From positions 496,001 through 560,000 of the forward strand of contig NZ_CP069362.1 of the NCBI RefSeq assembly GCF_029910535.1: a stretch of 64,000 bases of DNA, in the 5' to 3' direction. Positions 20,124 through 31,715 of this stretch are shown in pieces. A model generated the notes under the pieces. It saw only the letters and a program-made list of their open reading frames with translations. It had not been told where the DNA came from and ran no database searches. Position 1 is the first letter of the stretch, and every line of letters begins with the position of its first letter. Source of the stretch: Marinitoga aeolica (GTDB taxonomy: Bacteria; Thermotogota; Thermotogae; Petrotogales; Petrotogaceae). A program made the position numbers and the translations under genes.

Positions 20124-20152
20124 AAAATAGCCCTTTTAAAAAGGGCTATTTT
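20124..20152. terminator. Terminator after eno
   Basis: AAATAGCCCTTT and AAAGGGCTATTT form a stem followed by a T run in the plus direction. It may also serve the convergent gene on the minus strand. Confidence 0.85.
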
Positions 20153-20200
20153 TTATTATCAAAAAAAATTAAATAATCAAAAATTCGCCTATAAATATTT

Positions 20201-21892
20201 TCAATATGAATTTTCAATTTTCCCCCACGGCGTATTTAAAACCTTTTCTATCTCTTTAAATAATTTCTTCTTTTTAGCCTCATATTTTGGAATTCTGAAA
20301 CTAATAAATTTAGCATTGACCTTTTCAAATTCACAAATAATATCAATATACTCTATTATTTCATTATTAAAGTGTGAATCAAATGTATTTAGAAAAATCA
20401 AATTATTTTGAACTCTAAACACATAACTTCTAAATGTATCAATTGCTTTTAAATTAATTACTCTTTCATCAAATTTAGCAATTAAAATAGTTCTAAAACT
20501 TTTCTCAAAATAGAATTTTTTTAAATCTTCTATACTATATATTTTGTTTTTCTTTATATAAAGTTCTTTCAATAAAAATAACACTCCATCAAATATCATA
20601 GATTTTTCAACATCTCCAAATTTATTTTCTTTAATTATTAAAAAACCATCCAAATCAAATATTTTTTCTTTAAAAGAATATTCATAAAAATTTTTTGTAC
20701 TTTTTAATATTTCTATTGTTCCATCTGATATATTATAATTTTCAGAACTATATATTTCATATGAGGTATAATCTATATTACTAATTCTTTTCCTATAAAA
20801 AGAAATATATATTATATCATCATAAACCCTAATGGCATCTACTATTTTATTTTCCAATTCTTCAAAAGATGACACATTTTGAAAAAGGGCTTTTCTAATA
20901 TGTTTAATATTTTTTATACTATTAACAATTAATTCTTCATTTTCCAACTCTAAATCTTCTGCAATATCAAATAGTTTTTTTGAAATATTAATCTCATGTT
21001 GAAAATATTTTTTTATCCAAACCATCATTATACTGACAAAAAAAAGCGTAATTAGGATAAAATACATTACTGAATAAATATATAAATTTCTGTTTTCAAA
21101 TATAGATAAAAGAAAAATACTATCACCAAAATTTGTTTTTTTAATATCATATACTTTACCATTGAAATTAAACCTTCTATTTTCTTCTTTTGATAAAAAT
21201 AATTTTGAATAAATAAAATAAGGTAGAGAAATACCCGGCCAAATAAGTTTTGTTTTATTATCAACTATATAAAAGCTTATCTCTTTCATGGAGAAACTTC
21301 TCAACCAGTCAAAATTAACATTCACTTCAAAGGATAAATAGCCTATAGGAATTTGATTTACATCGAAAATAAATGTAGAAAGATAAAAAAATGTTTTGTC
21401 ATTAAAAGAAAATATTGGAGAATGTTTAATTAAACCTTTACTGTTTTCAAGAGCTATTAAATTTGTTTCAAACATATTATAATCTAAAAGATTAACTTTT
21501 TGTGGATATAATATATTTTTATCAAAATCCGTAATTATTACCTTTCCGTTAAAGGATAATATTCCCATTTTTTCCTTAATATATTCATCTAAGCGTTTAT
21601 AAGTAGCTTCATACATATGCAACCTTGAATCATCAAAATTAGATGAAATATAAACTAAAGATTTTGTATATGAACTAATTCTAATATCATTACTAAAATC
21701 TTTAGAAAGATTTTCATATTTCTTATTATATTCATCAATAGTATTTACAACAGAAATAGAAGAACGGTTTATTATTTCTTCAACCGTTCTTTCCAAATAG
21801 CTTGTATTCATATAAAATAAAAATATGTATAAAGAAATAAATATTATCAAACTAAAAACAAAAAAATCTTTAAAAGATTCTTGTTTTTTCAT
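20201..21892 (-). CDS. Membrane sensor-like protein with extracytoplasmic domain
   Basis: A 563-residue protein with two transmembrane segments (about 10-28 and 272-294) around an extracytoplasmic region of about 245 residues, whose pattern (FNGKVIITDFDKNILYP, IPIGYLSFEVN, SFYIVDNKTKLIWP) fits a double-Cache/PAS-like sensor. The cytoplasmic part holds a helical linker, a GAF-like stretch (about 345-460) and a C-terminal alpha/beta segment that may be a decayed output domain. I see no kinase, GGDEF, HD or methyl-accepting motif, so the output is unknown. It is the last gene of the minC-M42 operon, 10 bases after the third peptidase. Confidence 0.6.
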   Translation of the reverse strand: MKKQESFKDFFVFSLIIFISLYIFLFYMNTSYLERTVEEIINRSSISVVNTIDEYNKKYENLSKDFSNDIRISSYTKSLVYISSNFDDSRLHMYEATYKRLDEYIKEKMGILSFNGKVIITDFDKNILYPQKVNLLDYNMFETNLIALENSKGLIKHSPIFSFNDKTFFYLSTFIFDVNQIPIGYLSFEVNVNFDWLRSFSMKEISFYIVDNKTKLIWPGISLPYFIYSKLFLSKEENRRFNFNGKVYDIKKTNFGDSIFLLSIFENRNLYIYSVMYFILITLFFVSIMMVWIKKYFQHEINISKKLFDIAEDLELENEELIVNSIKNIKHIRKALFQNVSSFEELENKIVDAIRVYDDIIYISFYRKRISNIDYTSYEIYSSENYNISDGTIEILKSTKNFYEYSFKEKIFDLDGFLIIKENKFGDVEKSMIFDGVLFLLKELYIKKNKIYSIEDLKKFYFEKSFRTILIAKFDERVINLKAIDTFRSYVFRVQNNLIFLNTFDSHFNNEIIEYIDIICEFEKVNAKFISFRIPKYEAKKKKLFKEIEKVLNTPWGKIENSY

Positions 21893-21902
21893 TTAATCAC
21901 CA

Positions 21903-22901
21903 TTATTTATTAGATAAAGCCATAACTAACTTAACAGTTTCTTCAACATCAAACATTGATACCATCTCATGCGGAGTATGAATGTATCTTGTAGGAATAG
22001 AAATCGTTCCAGATGGTATTCCAGATTTTGTTACCTGATACCCTCCAGCATTTGTCCCTCCAAATAATAAAACTTCCATTTGATATTTCACATTATTTTC
22101 TTTAGCTGCTTCCTTTAAATAATCTACAACAAATTTATCGCTTACAGTATATCCATCTTTTATTTTTATACATGGCCCTCCATTTAATTTCATAGACATT
22201 CTTTTAAATGCCTTTGGTGTATCGACAGCAGCTGTTACATCAAGAGCAATTGCCATATCTATATCATAGTTATATCCAGCTACAGAAGCACCTATTAATC
22301 CCACTTCTTCTTGAACTGTAAAAGCAAATATTAAATTATTTTTTGGTTTGTTTATCTTTTTAATAGATTCTATCATGATAGCACAACCAATTCTATCATC
22401 TAAAGCTTTTGAAATAACCTTATCTCCTAAATCATTAAATTGTGCATAATATGTCCCAAATGTTCCTATTGGAGCTATTTTTTCTGCCTCTTCTTTTGAA
22501 TCTACCCCTATATCAACAAATAATATATCAAAATTAATATTATTCATATTTTTAGAATATTCTTCCATTGTTTCTCCTTCAAAACCAACAACGCCTATAT
22601 GTCCATTAAACTGCACTTTTGTTCCAATTAAAATTCTGGGGTTAACTCCACCAACTGGCTCTACTCTTAAAAAACCATTTTCTGTAATATGTGTTACAAC
22701 TAATCCTATTTCATCCATATGAGCATCAAATAATATTGTTTTATCACTTTCGCCTTTTTTAATGGCTATTAAATTTCCTAATTTATCAACTTTATATTCA
22801 TCAACATATTCTTTTATCTCATTTATTATAATATCCCTTATCTCATTTTCCCTACCGCTTGGAGATTTTGCTTCAGTTAATTTTTTTATTAGTTCTTTCA
22901 T
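21903..22901 (-). CDS. M42 family glutamyl aminopeptidase/deblocking peptidase, copy 3
   Basis: A 332-residue cytoplasmic metallopeptidase of the TET/FrvX family. Metal and catalytic residues are in DAHMDEIGLVV, KALDDRIGCA, QEEVGLIGA, ALDVTAAVD and the C-terminal RYIHTPHEM. The family forms tetrahedral dodecamers that degrade peptides from the N-terminus; specificity differs between paralogues. The start codon overlaps the stop of the preceding paralogue by one base. Three adjacent M42 genes are also known in Thermotoga maritima (TM1048-TM1050), where they were once annotated as endoglucanases. Confidence 0.92.
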   Translation of the reverse strand: MKELIKKLTEAKSPSGRENEIRDIIINEIKEYVDEYKVDKLGNLIAIKKGESDKTILFDAHMDEIGLVVTHITENGFLRVEPVGGVNPRILIGTKVQFNGHIGVVGFEGETMEEYSKNMNNINFDILFVDIGVDSKEEAEKIAPIGTFGTYYAQFNDLGDKVISKALDDRIGCAIMIESIKKINKPKNNLIFAFTVQEEVGLIGASVAGYNYDIDMAIALDVTAAVDTPKAFKRMSMKLNGGPCIKIKDGYTVSDKFVVDYLKEAAKENNVKYQMEVLLFGGTNAGGYQVTKSGIPSGTISIPTRYIHTPHEMVSMFDVEETVKLVMALSNK

Positions 22902-23938
22902 TATTTTAAAATCCTCCCTTCAATTACTAAGTGTTCCAATAATTTGTATCCATTGATATAATCATTAATATCTATAATTGTATTTGGTGAGTGTATATAC
23001 CTCGAAGGCACCGCTAAAATTCCAGAGGGGATTCCATCTAATGTAATAGCTAATCTTCTTGCATCTGTACCCCCAGCAGTTCTCATTTTAAATTGTAACA
23101 TAATATTATTTTCTTTTGCAACGCTTAAAATTTTATCAAAAACTTCTTTTGATAAAACTACACCAGAATGCATAAAAAATGTTGCAGGGCCATTTCCAAG
23201 ATGTGTTGCCCATTTATCCTCGTCCAACAAAGGATAGTCCCCTGCTGTTGTACCTTCTAATACTAAAGCTACATCTGGTTTTATTTGATATGCGGCTACA
23301 CCACTACCTCTTAATCCTACCTCCTCTTGAACTACAAAAGCAAAATAAGTATCATATTCTGGTTTATTTCCTTCAGCAATTTTATCTATAATATTCATCA
23401 TCCATGAACATCCAGCTCTATCATCAAAAGCCTTTGAAACTGCTCTATTACCATTCATGTAAAACTTTGTATCAAAGGTTACCATATCTCCTATTTTTAT
23501 TTTCTTTTTAATTTCATCTTTTGAAAAACCTGTATATATTTTAAAACTATTGTAATCTGGTTTTGATTTTCTTTCATTTGCACTTAAAAGATGAATTGGT
23601 TTAATTTGAACAACTGATAATATTTCACCATTTACCTTCAATCTTTGAGCAAATACAACCCTTGGATCAACTCCTCCAACTGGTGAAATATGAAAAGTTC
23701 CATCATCATTTATTTTTGTTACCATAAATCCCACTTCATCCATATGGGCTAATAACATAACTTTTTTAGATGAATCTTTACCTTTAATTTTTGTAATTAA
23801 ATTACCCATTACATCAATATGATATTCATCAACTTTATCTTTTATCTTTTCTAAAATATATTCTCTAACCTTGTCCTCTTTTCCAGAAATTCCTGGCAAT
23901 TCTGTTAATTCTGGCAAATATTTTAATAAGTTATTCAT
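22901..23938 (-). CDS. M42 family aminopeptidase, copy 2
   Basis: A 345-residue paralogue of the flanking genes. Motifs: LAHMDEVGFMV, KAFDDRAGCSW, QEEVGLRGSG, LVLEGTTAGD and RYIHSPNTI, so all metal ligands and the catalytic Glu are present. It overlaps copy 1 by 8 bases and copy 3 by 1 base, which indicates tight translational coupling. Mixed TET complexes built from different paralogues are known in archaea; the same may hold here but cannot be told from the sequence. Confidence 0.92.
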   Translation of the reverse strand: MNNLLKYLPELTELPGISGKEDKVREYILEKIKDKVDEYHIDVMGNLITKIKGKDSSKKVMLLAHMDEVGFMVTKINDDGTFHISPVGGVDPRVVFAQRLKVNGEILSVVQIKPIHLLSANERKSKPDYNSFKIYTGFSKDEIKKKIKIGDMVTFDTKFYMNGNRAVSKAFDDRAGCSWMMNIIDKIAEGNKPEYDTYFAFVVQEEVGLRGSGVAAYQIKPDVALVLEGTTAGDYPLLDEDKWATHLGNGPATFFMHSGVVLSKEVFDKILSVAKENNIMLQFKMRTAGGTDARRLAITLDGIPSGILAVPSRYIHSPNTIIDINDYINGYKLLEHLVIEGRILK

Positions 23939-24965
23939 TCACTTCACCTTCTTTACCATAATCTGCTATGAAATGGGCTATTAACATTGCTGATTTATCA
24001 ATATCAGAAGGATCTACTACTTCTACTGAAGAATGCATATTTAAAATAGGTATAGAAATACCTATTGTTTTTATTCCCTCTTTCACAATTTGAACAATAT
24101 CCGCTTCAGTTCCGCTTCTTATTGGTAATGGTTCAAGTTGATAATTTATATTGTATTTTTTCGCTGTTTCTATTATTTTTTCTGTAACTTCATTATTCAT
24201 GGTTGGTCCTAAAGCAATTGCAGGACCTTTTCCCATTTCTATTTTTTCAAAATGACCAGGTGTATCACTTCCAAAAGTAACATCTAAAATTATTCCTACC
24301 TCTGGATGAATTTCAAAACTTGTTCTCTTAGCACCTTTTAATCCTATTTCTTCCCCTTGATTAAATAAAAAATACACTGTTTTATCTTCTAATTTAAATT
24401 TTTCAAGATATTCTAATGTTTTTAAAAGTACTGCACATCCCGCCCTATCATCTATAGCTTTTCCTGTTATTTTGCCATTTAATTCATCTGCTTTTACATC
24501 AACAACTCCAATATCCCCAATCTCAATATCTTCAGTTCCTCCATCTATAGAAAAGTCAACATATAAATTGTCAAAATCTGGAGCAGTATTTCTATGTTCT
24601 TGTTTTTGTAAGTGTGGTGCTAGCATACCAACTAATCCTAATTTAACACCTTTTTGGGTGAAAAATTTAACTCGTTTGGCTATTAATGTTCTCGGATCAA
24701 CTCCTCCTATGGTATGAATCATAGCAAACTGTTCATCCACTATTTTAGAAATCACCAATCCAATTTCATCCATATGGGCAAACAAACCTATTTTCTTCAT
24801 ACCGTTTCCATATTTTATCCCTAATGACCCTTTACCAACCTCTAATATTTCTATATTTTTTGAAATTTTTTTAGCTAATTCAATTATTTTTCCTTTAACT
24901 TCATTTTCATACATTGAAACGCCAACTGCATCACTCAAGAGTTTTAGTATTTCTTTACTCTCCAT
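23931..24965 (-). CDS. M42 family aminopeptidase, copy 1
   Basis: A 344-residue M42 peptidase with FAHMDEIGLVI, KAIDDRAGCAVL, the catalytic Glu pair in NQGEEIGLKGA, ILDVTFGSD and a C-terminal NMHSSVEVV. The start has GGAGG upstream. It is the most diverged of the three in the catalytic loop (NQGEE instead of QEE). It follows minC by 13 bases. Confidence 0.92.
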   Translation of the reverse strand: MESKEILKLLSDAVGVSMYENEVKGKIIELAKKISKNIEILEVGKGSLGIKYGNGMKKIGLFAHMDEIGLVISKIVDEQFAMIHTIGGVDPRTLIAKRVKFFTQKGVKLGLVGMLAPHLQKQEHRNTAPDFDNLYVDFSIDGGTEDIEIGDIGVVDVKADELNGKITGKAIDDRAGCAVLLKTLEYLEKFKLEDKTVYFLFNQGEEIGLKGAKRTSFEIHPEVGIILDVTFGSDTPGHFEKIEMGKGPAIALGPTMNNEVTEKIIETAKKYNINYQLEPLPIRSGTEADIVQIVKEGIKTIGISIPILNMHSSVEVVDPSDIDKSAMLIAHFIADYGKEGEVNE

Positions 24966-24978
24966 TTTATAACCTCCA

Positions 24979-25590
24979 TTATAATTCTATAGGTTCAACA
25001 TTTATTTGATCATTGTCGTAATGTATCGAAACAGGACCCTCAGGCCATGCATAATTATTTAAAACTATACCACAAATTTCTACAAGTGGAGAATCCATTT
25101 CAGATGCTACAATAAATGTATTTTTATGTTGTGTCATACCAACTCTTACAGTGCCTTTTACTTTTCCAAATACTATAACACTACCACCAGCACGAATTTC
25201 AGCACCTTGATTAACATTACCAAATATTATTATATCACCCGGGTTATCAAGGATTTGTCCAGATCTTACATGTTTTTTATAAATATTCGTCCCACTTAAT
25301 CTAAATTCTCTTTTTTTCTTTTTTATTTCAGGGAGATCTTCAAAATATACACCTGATAAATATAAATTCTTTTCTTTAGCCAATTTACCAACTTTAGGAA
25401 CTATAGAATACATCTCCGGATTTTTCACTAAAATATAAAAACCATCCCCTTCTGAAAAAAAATTACTTAATTTTTCCAGATTCTCAGAAAGTTCTTCTAA
25501 AAGTTGCTTTTGTGTAACATTTTTTTCCAGGAAAAAAATGATGTCTCCATCAATAAATTTAGGATATACAATTTCCTTTTCCGAAGCCAT
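24979..25590 (-). CDS. minC: Septum site-determining protein MinC
   Basis: About 203 residues from the ATG at 25590, which has GGGAGG 7 bases upstream. The C-terminal domain is the right-handed beta helix of MinC: VRSGQILDNPGDIIIFGNVNQ and GAEIRAGGSVIVFGKVKG, then the EICGIV strand. The N-terminal 85 residues fit the FtsZ-inhibiting domain. MinC blocks FtsZ rings away from mid-cell together with MinD. MinD and MinE are not adjacent. It leads an operon with the three M42 peptidases, a combination with no obvious functional link. Confidence 0.88.
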   Translation of the reverse strand: MASEKEIVYPKFIDGDIIFFLEKNVTQKQLLEELSENLEKLSNFFSEGDGFYILVKNPEMYSIVPKVGKLAKEKNLYLSGVYFEDLPEIKKKKREFRLSGTNIYKKHVRSGQILDNPGDIIIFGNVNQGAEIRAGGSVIVFGKVKGTVRVGMTQHKNTFIVASEMDSPLVEICGIVLNNYAWPEGPVSIHYDNDQINVEPIEL

Positions 25591-25807
25591 ACAAAAACCT
25601 CCCGTAATTTTCAATTAATATCTATATAATATAATAACATATAATTATTGCTAATGCCAATTTATTATTCTTATTATATTGAAGATAATCCTTAATTATT
25701 AGTTGAAATTATGATTTATTGTGGTTTTTTTCATTAGCAAAAAAAAGAAAAATATTGTAAAATATATTATGGTGTATTTTATATAAAAATTTATCTGGAG
25801 GTGCTTT

Positions 25808-27490
25808 ATGTTTAAAGAAGAAAAATTAAATGAAATTTTAGAAAAGAAAAAACAGTGGGAAGAAAGCACATTGAAAAAAACATTAGAAAGATTTCCAGAA
25901 AGAAAAGAAAAGTTTAAAACAACTTTCAATGAAGAATTAAAAAGATTATATACTCCAGAAGATATAAAAGATATAGACTATTTGGAAGATATAGGATTCC
26001 CTGGCGAATATCCTTTTACACGTGGTGTTCAACCAACAATGTATAGAGGTAGATTCTGGACAATGAGACAATACGCAGGATTCGCAACAGCAGAAGAATC
26101 AAATAAAAGGTATAAATATTTATTAGAACAGGGACAAACAGGTCTTTCCGTAGCATTTGATTTACCAACACAAATTGGATATGATTCTGATCATTCTATG
26201 TCCGAAGGCGAAGTTGGTAAAGTTGGTGTAGCTATAGATTCATTAAAAGACATGGAAATATTATTTGATGGAATTCCGCTAGATAAAGTTAGCGTTTCCA
26301 TGACTATAAATTCTACTGCTTCTGTTTTACTTTCCATGCTAATAGCTGTAGCAGAAAAGCAAGGAGTCCCACAAGAAAAATTAAGAGGTACTATACAAAA
26401 TGATATTTTAAAAGAATATATTGCTAGAGGTACTTATGTATTTCCACCAGAACCTTCAATGAAAATTATTGTGGATATTTTTGAATATGGATCAAAATAC
26501 TTACCTAAATTTAATTTAATCAGTATAAGTGGATATCATATTAGAGAAGCTGGAGCTAATGCTGTTCAAGAAGTCGCATTTACTTTGGCTGATGGTTTAG
26601 CTTATGTAGAAGCTGCTATAAAAGCTGGTTTAGATCCAAATATATTTGGTAAAAATTTATCTTTCTTCTTTAACGCCCATAATAATTTTATAGAAGAAAT
26701 TGCTAAATTTAGAGCCGCCAGAAAATTATGGGCAAAATTAATGAAAAATAAATTTAATGTAACCAATCCAGCTGCATTGAGATTAAAATTCCACACTCAA
26801 ACTGCAGGTTCAACATTAACTGCCCAACAACCATTGAACAATATTATCAGGGTTACAATGCAGGCTTTAGCTGCAGTATTAGGTGGAACTCAATCATTAC
26901 ATACAAATTCATATGATGAGGCATTGGGATTACCTACAGAACTATCTGCTACTATAGCATTAAGAACACAACAAATTATTGCATATGAATCTGGTGTTAC
27001 AGAAACAGTTGATCCATTTGCAGGCTCTTATGTAATAGAAGCATTAACAAAAGATATTGAAGAAAAAGCTTTAAAATATATAGATAAAATTGAAAAAATG
27101 GATGGAATGGTTAAAGCTATTGAAGATGGTTACATACAGAAAGAAATCTTAAATTCCGCATATGAATCTCAATTAGCTGTTGAAAATGGAGAACAAATAA
27201 TTGTTGGTTTAAACAAATTTACTGTTGAAGAAGAACAAAAAAGTGGTACTATATTAAAAGTAGATCCAGAAGTTGAAGAAAGACAAAAAGAAAAATTAAG
27301 AAAATTAAGAAAAGAAAGAGATAATGATCTCGTTAAAAAGAATCTTTTAAAATTAAGAAATGCTGCTGAAAATAAAGAGAATGTTATGCCTTATATTTTA
27401 GAAGCTGTAAAATCTTATGCTACATTAGGTGAAATTACCGATGTATTAAGAGATGTTTATGGCGAATATCACGAAGCTGTAATTCTATAA
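25808..27490 (+). CDS. Methylmalonyl-CoA mutase, large (catalytic) subunit
   Basis: A 560-residue TIM-barrel subunit without its B12 domain, of the type found in archaea and Thermotogota. Motifs: the [23 protein letters not shown] substrate region, [34 protein letters not shown], and [20 protein letters not shown]. Together with the small subunit it interconverts succinyl-CoA and (R)-methylmalonyl-CoA. It starts the methylmalonyl-CoA unit; GGAGGTG lies upstream. The 217-base gap before it is AT-rich and probably holds the promoter, but no box pair stands out. Confidence 0.95.
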   Translation: MFKEEKLNEILEKKKQWEESTLKKTLERFPERKEKFKTTFNEELKRLYTPEDIKDIDYLEDIGFPGEYPFTRGVQPTMYRGRFWTMRQYAGFATAEESNKRYKYLLEQGQTGLSVAFDLPTQIGYDSDHSMSEGEVGKVGVAIDSLKDMEILFDGIPLDKVSVSMTINSTASVLLSMLIAVAEKQGVPQEKLRGTIQNDILKEYIARGTYVFPPEPSMKIIVDIFEYGSKYLPKFNLISISGYHIREAGANAVQEVAFTLADGLAYVEAAIKAGLDPNIFGKNLSFFFNAHNNFIEEIAKFRAARKLWAKLMKNKFNVTNPAALRLKFHTQTAGSTLTAQQPLNNIIRVTMQALAAVLGGTQSLHTNSYDEALGLPTELSATIALRTQQIIAYESGVTETVDPFAGSYVIEALTKDIEEKALKYIDKIEKMDGMVKAIEDGYIQKEILNSAYESQLAVENGEQIIVGLNKFTVEEEQKSGTILKVDPEVEERQKEKLRKLRKERDNDLVKKNLLKLRNAAENKENVMPYILEAVKSYATLGEITDVLRDVYGEYHEAVIL

Positions 27491-27572
27491 TTTAAATACA
27501 TTATCAGTTTATTTGAATCTTCAACTATCTTAATATAAATATTTTATAAAATAGAAAAGAGGAGGACTAATA

Positions 27573-27971
27573 ATGGAAAAAATCAGGGTATTAGTTGGAA
27601 AACCCGGTTTAGATGGTCATGATAGAGGTGCAAAAGTTGTAGCGAGAGCTCTAAGGGATGCTGGAATGGAAGTCATTTATACTGGAATCAGACAAACTCC
27701 AGAAGATATTGTAAACACTGCGTTAGAAGAAGATGTACAAATAATAGGTTTATCTATATTATCTGGTGCTCATATGAAATTATGTGAAAAAGTATTAAAA
27801 TTACTGAAAGAAAAAGATGCTAATATACCAATATTCTTAGGTGGTATTATACCTGAAGATGATATACCTGCTTTAAAAGAAATGGGAATAAAAGAGGTAT
27901 TTGGTCCAGGAACTCCTCTTGAAACAATAATCAGCAAGGTGAAAGAAATTGCAAATTCAAAAGAAGCTTGA
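27573..27971 (+). CDS. Methylmalonyl-CoA mutase, B12-binding subunit
   Basis: A 132-residue flavodoxin-like cobalamin-binding domain. H16 in the [10 protein letters not shown] motif is the lower axial ligand to cobalt; [10 protein letters not shown] and [10 protein letters not shown] complete the base-off B12 site. It follows the large subunit after 82 bases and overlaps the GTPase gene. AGGAGG precedes the start. Confidence 0.95.
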   Translation: MEKIRVLVGKPGLDGHDRGAKVVARALRDAGMEVIYTGIRQTPEDIVNTALEEDVQIIGLSILSGAHMKLCEKVLKLLKEKDANIPIFLGGIIPEDDIPALKEMGIKEVFGPGTPLETIISKVKEIANSKEA

Positions 27972-28881
27972 TAAAATAATAGAAAAATTTAAAGATGGAG
28001 AAAAATATGCTCTTGCACAGGTAATTTCTCTTGTAGAGAATAATATAAACTATGCATGGGATATAATTTCACAATTACCAAAACAAAAAAAAGAAACACA
28101 AATAATTGGCATTACTGGAAGTCCCGGAGCAGGAAAAAGTACCACATTATCAAAAATGGTAAAAGAATGGAGTAATCAAGGACTAAAGATAGGAATAATT
28201 GCCGTAGATCCTTCAAGTCCTTTTTCTGGCGGGGCATTTTTGGGAGATAGAATTAGAATGAGAAATCTTTCCGGAAGGGATAATATATACATCAGAAGTG
28301 TTGCTTCAAGAGGTAGTGTTGGTGGGTTATGCGATTCTATCTATGATATAGTTGATGTAATGAAATCATTTGGATTTGATAAAATAATCATCGAAACTGT
28401 TGGAGCAGGTCAGTCAGAAATTGAAGTAATATTTGTTGCAGATACAATCCTTCTTGTATTATCTCCAAATACCGGGGACGAGATTCAAATGTTTAAAGCT
28501 GGTATTATGGAAATTGCTGATGCATACATTGTAAATAAGATGGACCTACCAGAGTCTGATAAATTTGTCTTACAATTAAAAAATACATTGTCTTTAGAAA
28601 GCGAATCCAAAACCAAGATAATTCTTCCTGTTAGCGCTATAAGAAATGAAGGAATAAAAGATGTTATTGATTGGATTGACTCACACTTTGAAGAAATTAA
28701 AAAAACGGGAGAATATGAATTTAGAAAAAAAAGAAGAATAAAAAGACGTGTTAGAAGTTCTATAATTAGAAATATTGATAATATAATTGAATCAGCAAAT
28801 TTTAATTTTGAAAACATGACTGATTTAAAAGAAAAAATAATAAAGTATGTATGTGAGGTGGATAAAAATGAAAAAAATTGA
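27949..28881 (+). CDS. meaB: MeaB-type GTPase, mutase chaperone
   Basis: A 310-residue G3E GTPase of the ArgK/MeaB family that loads and protects the adenosylcobalamin of methylmalonyl-CoA mutase. The P-loop is [33 protein letters not shown] is the family signature; ETVGAGQSE and NKMD follow. The TTG at 27949 is the likely start (AAGGTG upstream) and lies inside the end of the B12 subunit gene, so translation is coupled. The direct link to the mutase genes makes the older name LAO/AO transport ATPase wrong here. Confidence 0.92.
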   Translation: MQIQKKLDKIIEKFKDGEKYALAQVISLVENNINYAWDIISQLPKQKKETQIIGITGSPGAGKSTTLSKMVKEWSNQGLKIGIIAVDPSSPFSGGAFLGDRIRMRNLSGRDNIYIRSVASRGSVGGLCDSIYDIVDVMKSFGFDKIIIETVGAGQSEIEVIFVADTILLVLSPNTGDEIQMFKAGIMEIADAYIVNKMDLPESDKFVLQLKNTLSLESESKTKIILPVSAIRNEGIKDVIDWIDSHFEEIKKTGEYEFRKKRRIKRRVRSSIIRNIDNIIESANFNFENMTDLKEKIIKYVCEVDKNEKN

Positions 28882-29266
28882 TCATATTGGTATAGTTGTT
28901 AAGTCAATTAAAGACGCTTTAAAATTATACAATGATTTACTTGGTTTGGAAATAACTGGTGAAGAAATTTTAGAAGATAGAGGTTTAAGAGTTGCTTTTA
29001 TAAAGGCAGGAGACACAAGAATAGAATTACTTGAACCATTAAATGATAATTCAGAAGTTTCCGGTTTTTTAGCTAAAAAAGGTGAAGGTATGCATCATAT
29101 TGCTTATGAAGTTGAGAATGTTGAAGAGATAATTAAAAATGCAAAAAAATTAGGGTTAAAACCTTTAAGTGATGAACCAAAAAATGGTGCTCACAATACA
29201 AAAGTTGTATTTTTACACCCTAAAACAACTAATGGAGTACTTGTTGAATTAGTTGAACACCAATAA
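28868..29266 (+). CDS. mce: Methylmalonyl-CoA epimerase
   Basis: About 132 residues from the ATG at 28868 (GTGAGGTG upstream), overlapping meaB by 14 bases. It has the two-module glyoxalase fold with metal ligands in [19 protein letters not shown] and VLVELVEH. It interconverts the (S) and (R) forms of methylmalonyl-CoA, and so connects the mutase with the biotin-dependent carboxyltransferase downstream. Confidence 0.93.
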   Translation: MKKIDHIGIVVKSIKDALKLYNDLLGLEITGEEILEDRGLRVAFIKAGDTRIELLEPLNDNSEVSGFLAKKGEGMHHIAYEVENVEEIIKNAKKLGLKPLSDEPKNGAHNTKVVFLHPKTTNGVLVELVEHQ

Positions 29267-29287
29267 TACTCGAAAGGAGTGTAATAA

Positions 29288-30841
<1,554 letters not shown>

Positions 30842-30855
30842 TTGGTGGTGTAATT

Positions 30856-31227
30856 ATGGGTAATGTATTATCTATTACATTCGTAGGAATTGTAATTGTA
30901 TTTTTGGTTTTATTTATTTTAAGTATGTTTTTTGTTTTTTTTAGATTCCTTTCTCCAACAAATGAAAAAAAAGTAAAAAAAGAGATAAATATACCTCATC
31001 AAAATCCAAAACCTGTAAATAATATAGAATTATCAAAAGAAATTGAAGATGATAGCGAATTAGTTGCTGCTATTATGGGAGCAATTACTATGGCTATGGG
31101 AAATAAATCATATAAGATAAAGAGTATAAAACCTGCTACTATAATGAAAAATAAAAAATATAGTATGTGGGGAATGTTACCACCTGTTGTTACCTGGAGA
31201 GCTAAAAGATTAGGAGGGAGAAAATGA
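30856..31227 (+). CDS. OadG-like small membrane subunit of the decarboxylase
   Basis: A 123-residue protein with one N-terminal transmembrane segment (residues 7-30, GIVIVFLVLFILSMFFVFFR) and a cytoplasmic tail. The tail has ELVAAIMGAITMAMG, typical of OadG/MmdD-type gamma or delta subunits, which hold the complex together and bridge to the biotin carrier. It overlaps the carrier gene by four bases. The weak conservation of this family keeps the call moderate, but the position is decisive. Confidence 0.75.
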   Translation: MGNVLSITFVGIVIVFLVLFILSMFFVFFRFLSPTNEKKVKKEINIPHQNPKPVNNIELSKEIEDDSELVAAIMGAITMAMGNKSYKIKSIKPATIMKNKKYSMWGMLPPVVTWRAKRLGGRK

Positions 31228-31646
31228 TCAGAAAATTCAATGTAAAGGTAAACGGAAAAACTTATGAAGTTGAAGTTGAAGAATTAGGTGTAGAAACAGT
31301 ATCACAACCAACTCAAGTTCAGAAACCAGAACCTGTTCACGCATCTGTACCAACCGCGCCAAGGGCCGAAACTCCAAAAACAGCAGCTGCGCCTAAACCA
31401 ACACCAGCTGCAACAGCTTCAGTATCTTCTGGAAAAAATGTTGTAAAAGCACCATTACCTGGAGTAGTAGTTGATATTAATGTCGCAGAGGGTAATAGAG
31501 TTTCTAAAGGTCAAAAATTATTGGTTATAGAGGCTATGAAAATGGAAAATGAAATATTAAGTGACTATGATGGGGTAGTTGAAAAAATTCTTGTAAAAAA
31601 AGGAGATAACATAGACGGTGATCAAGAATTAATAATAATATCTTAA
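31224..31646 (+). CDS. Biotin carboxyl carrier subunit
   Basis: A 140-residue protein: a short N-terminal domain (1-25), a Pro/Ala-rich flexible linker (about 28-68) and a C-terminal biotinyl domain with the lysine K106 in IEAMKMENE. The linker has the length seen in MmdC and in Thermotogota oxaloacetate-decarboxylase-type carriers. It is the last gene of the methylmalonyl-CoA unit, and its stop codon is inside the terminator stem. Confidence 0.93.
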   Translation: MIRKFNVKVNGKTYEVEVEELGVETVSQPTQVQKPEPVHASVPTAPRAETPKTAAAPKPTPAATASVSSGKNVVKAPLPGVVVDINVAEGNRVSKGQKLLVIEAMKMENEILSDYDGVVEKILVKKGDNIDGDQELIIIS

Positions 31647-31672
31647 AAGAGAGGCTCTTTAGCCTCTCTTTT
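31645..31672 (+). terminator. Terminator of the methylmalonyl-CoA operon
   Basis: AAAGAGAGGCT and AGCCTCTCTTT form a stem with a CTTT loop, followed by T-rich sequence. Confidence 0.85.
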
Positions 31673-31715
31673 AATTAATTAATAAAAATAATAATGACAC
31701 ATTTCAATAAACTTC

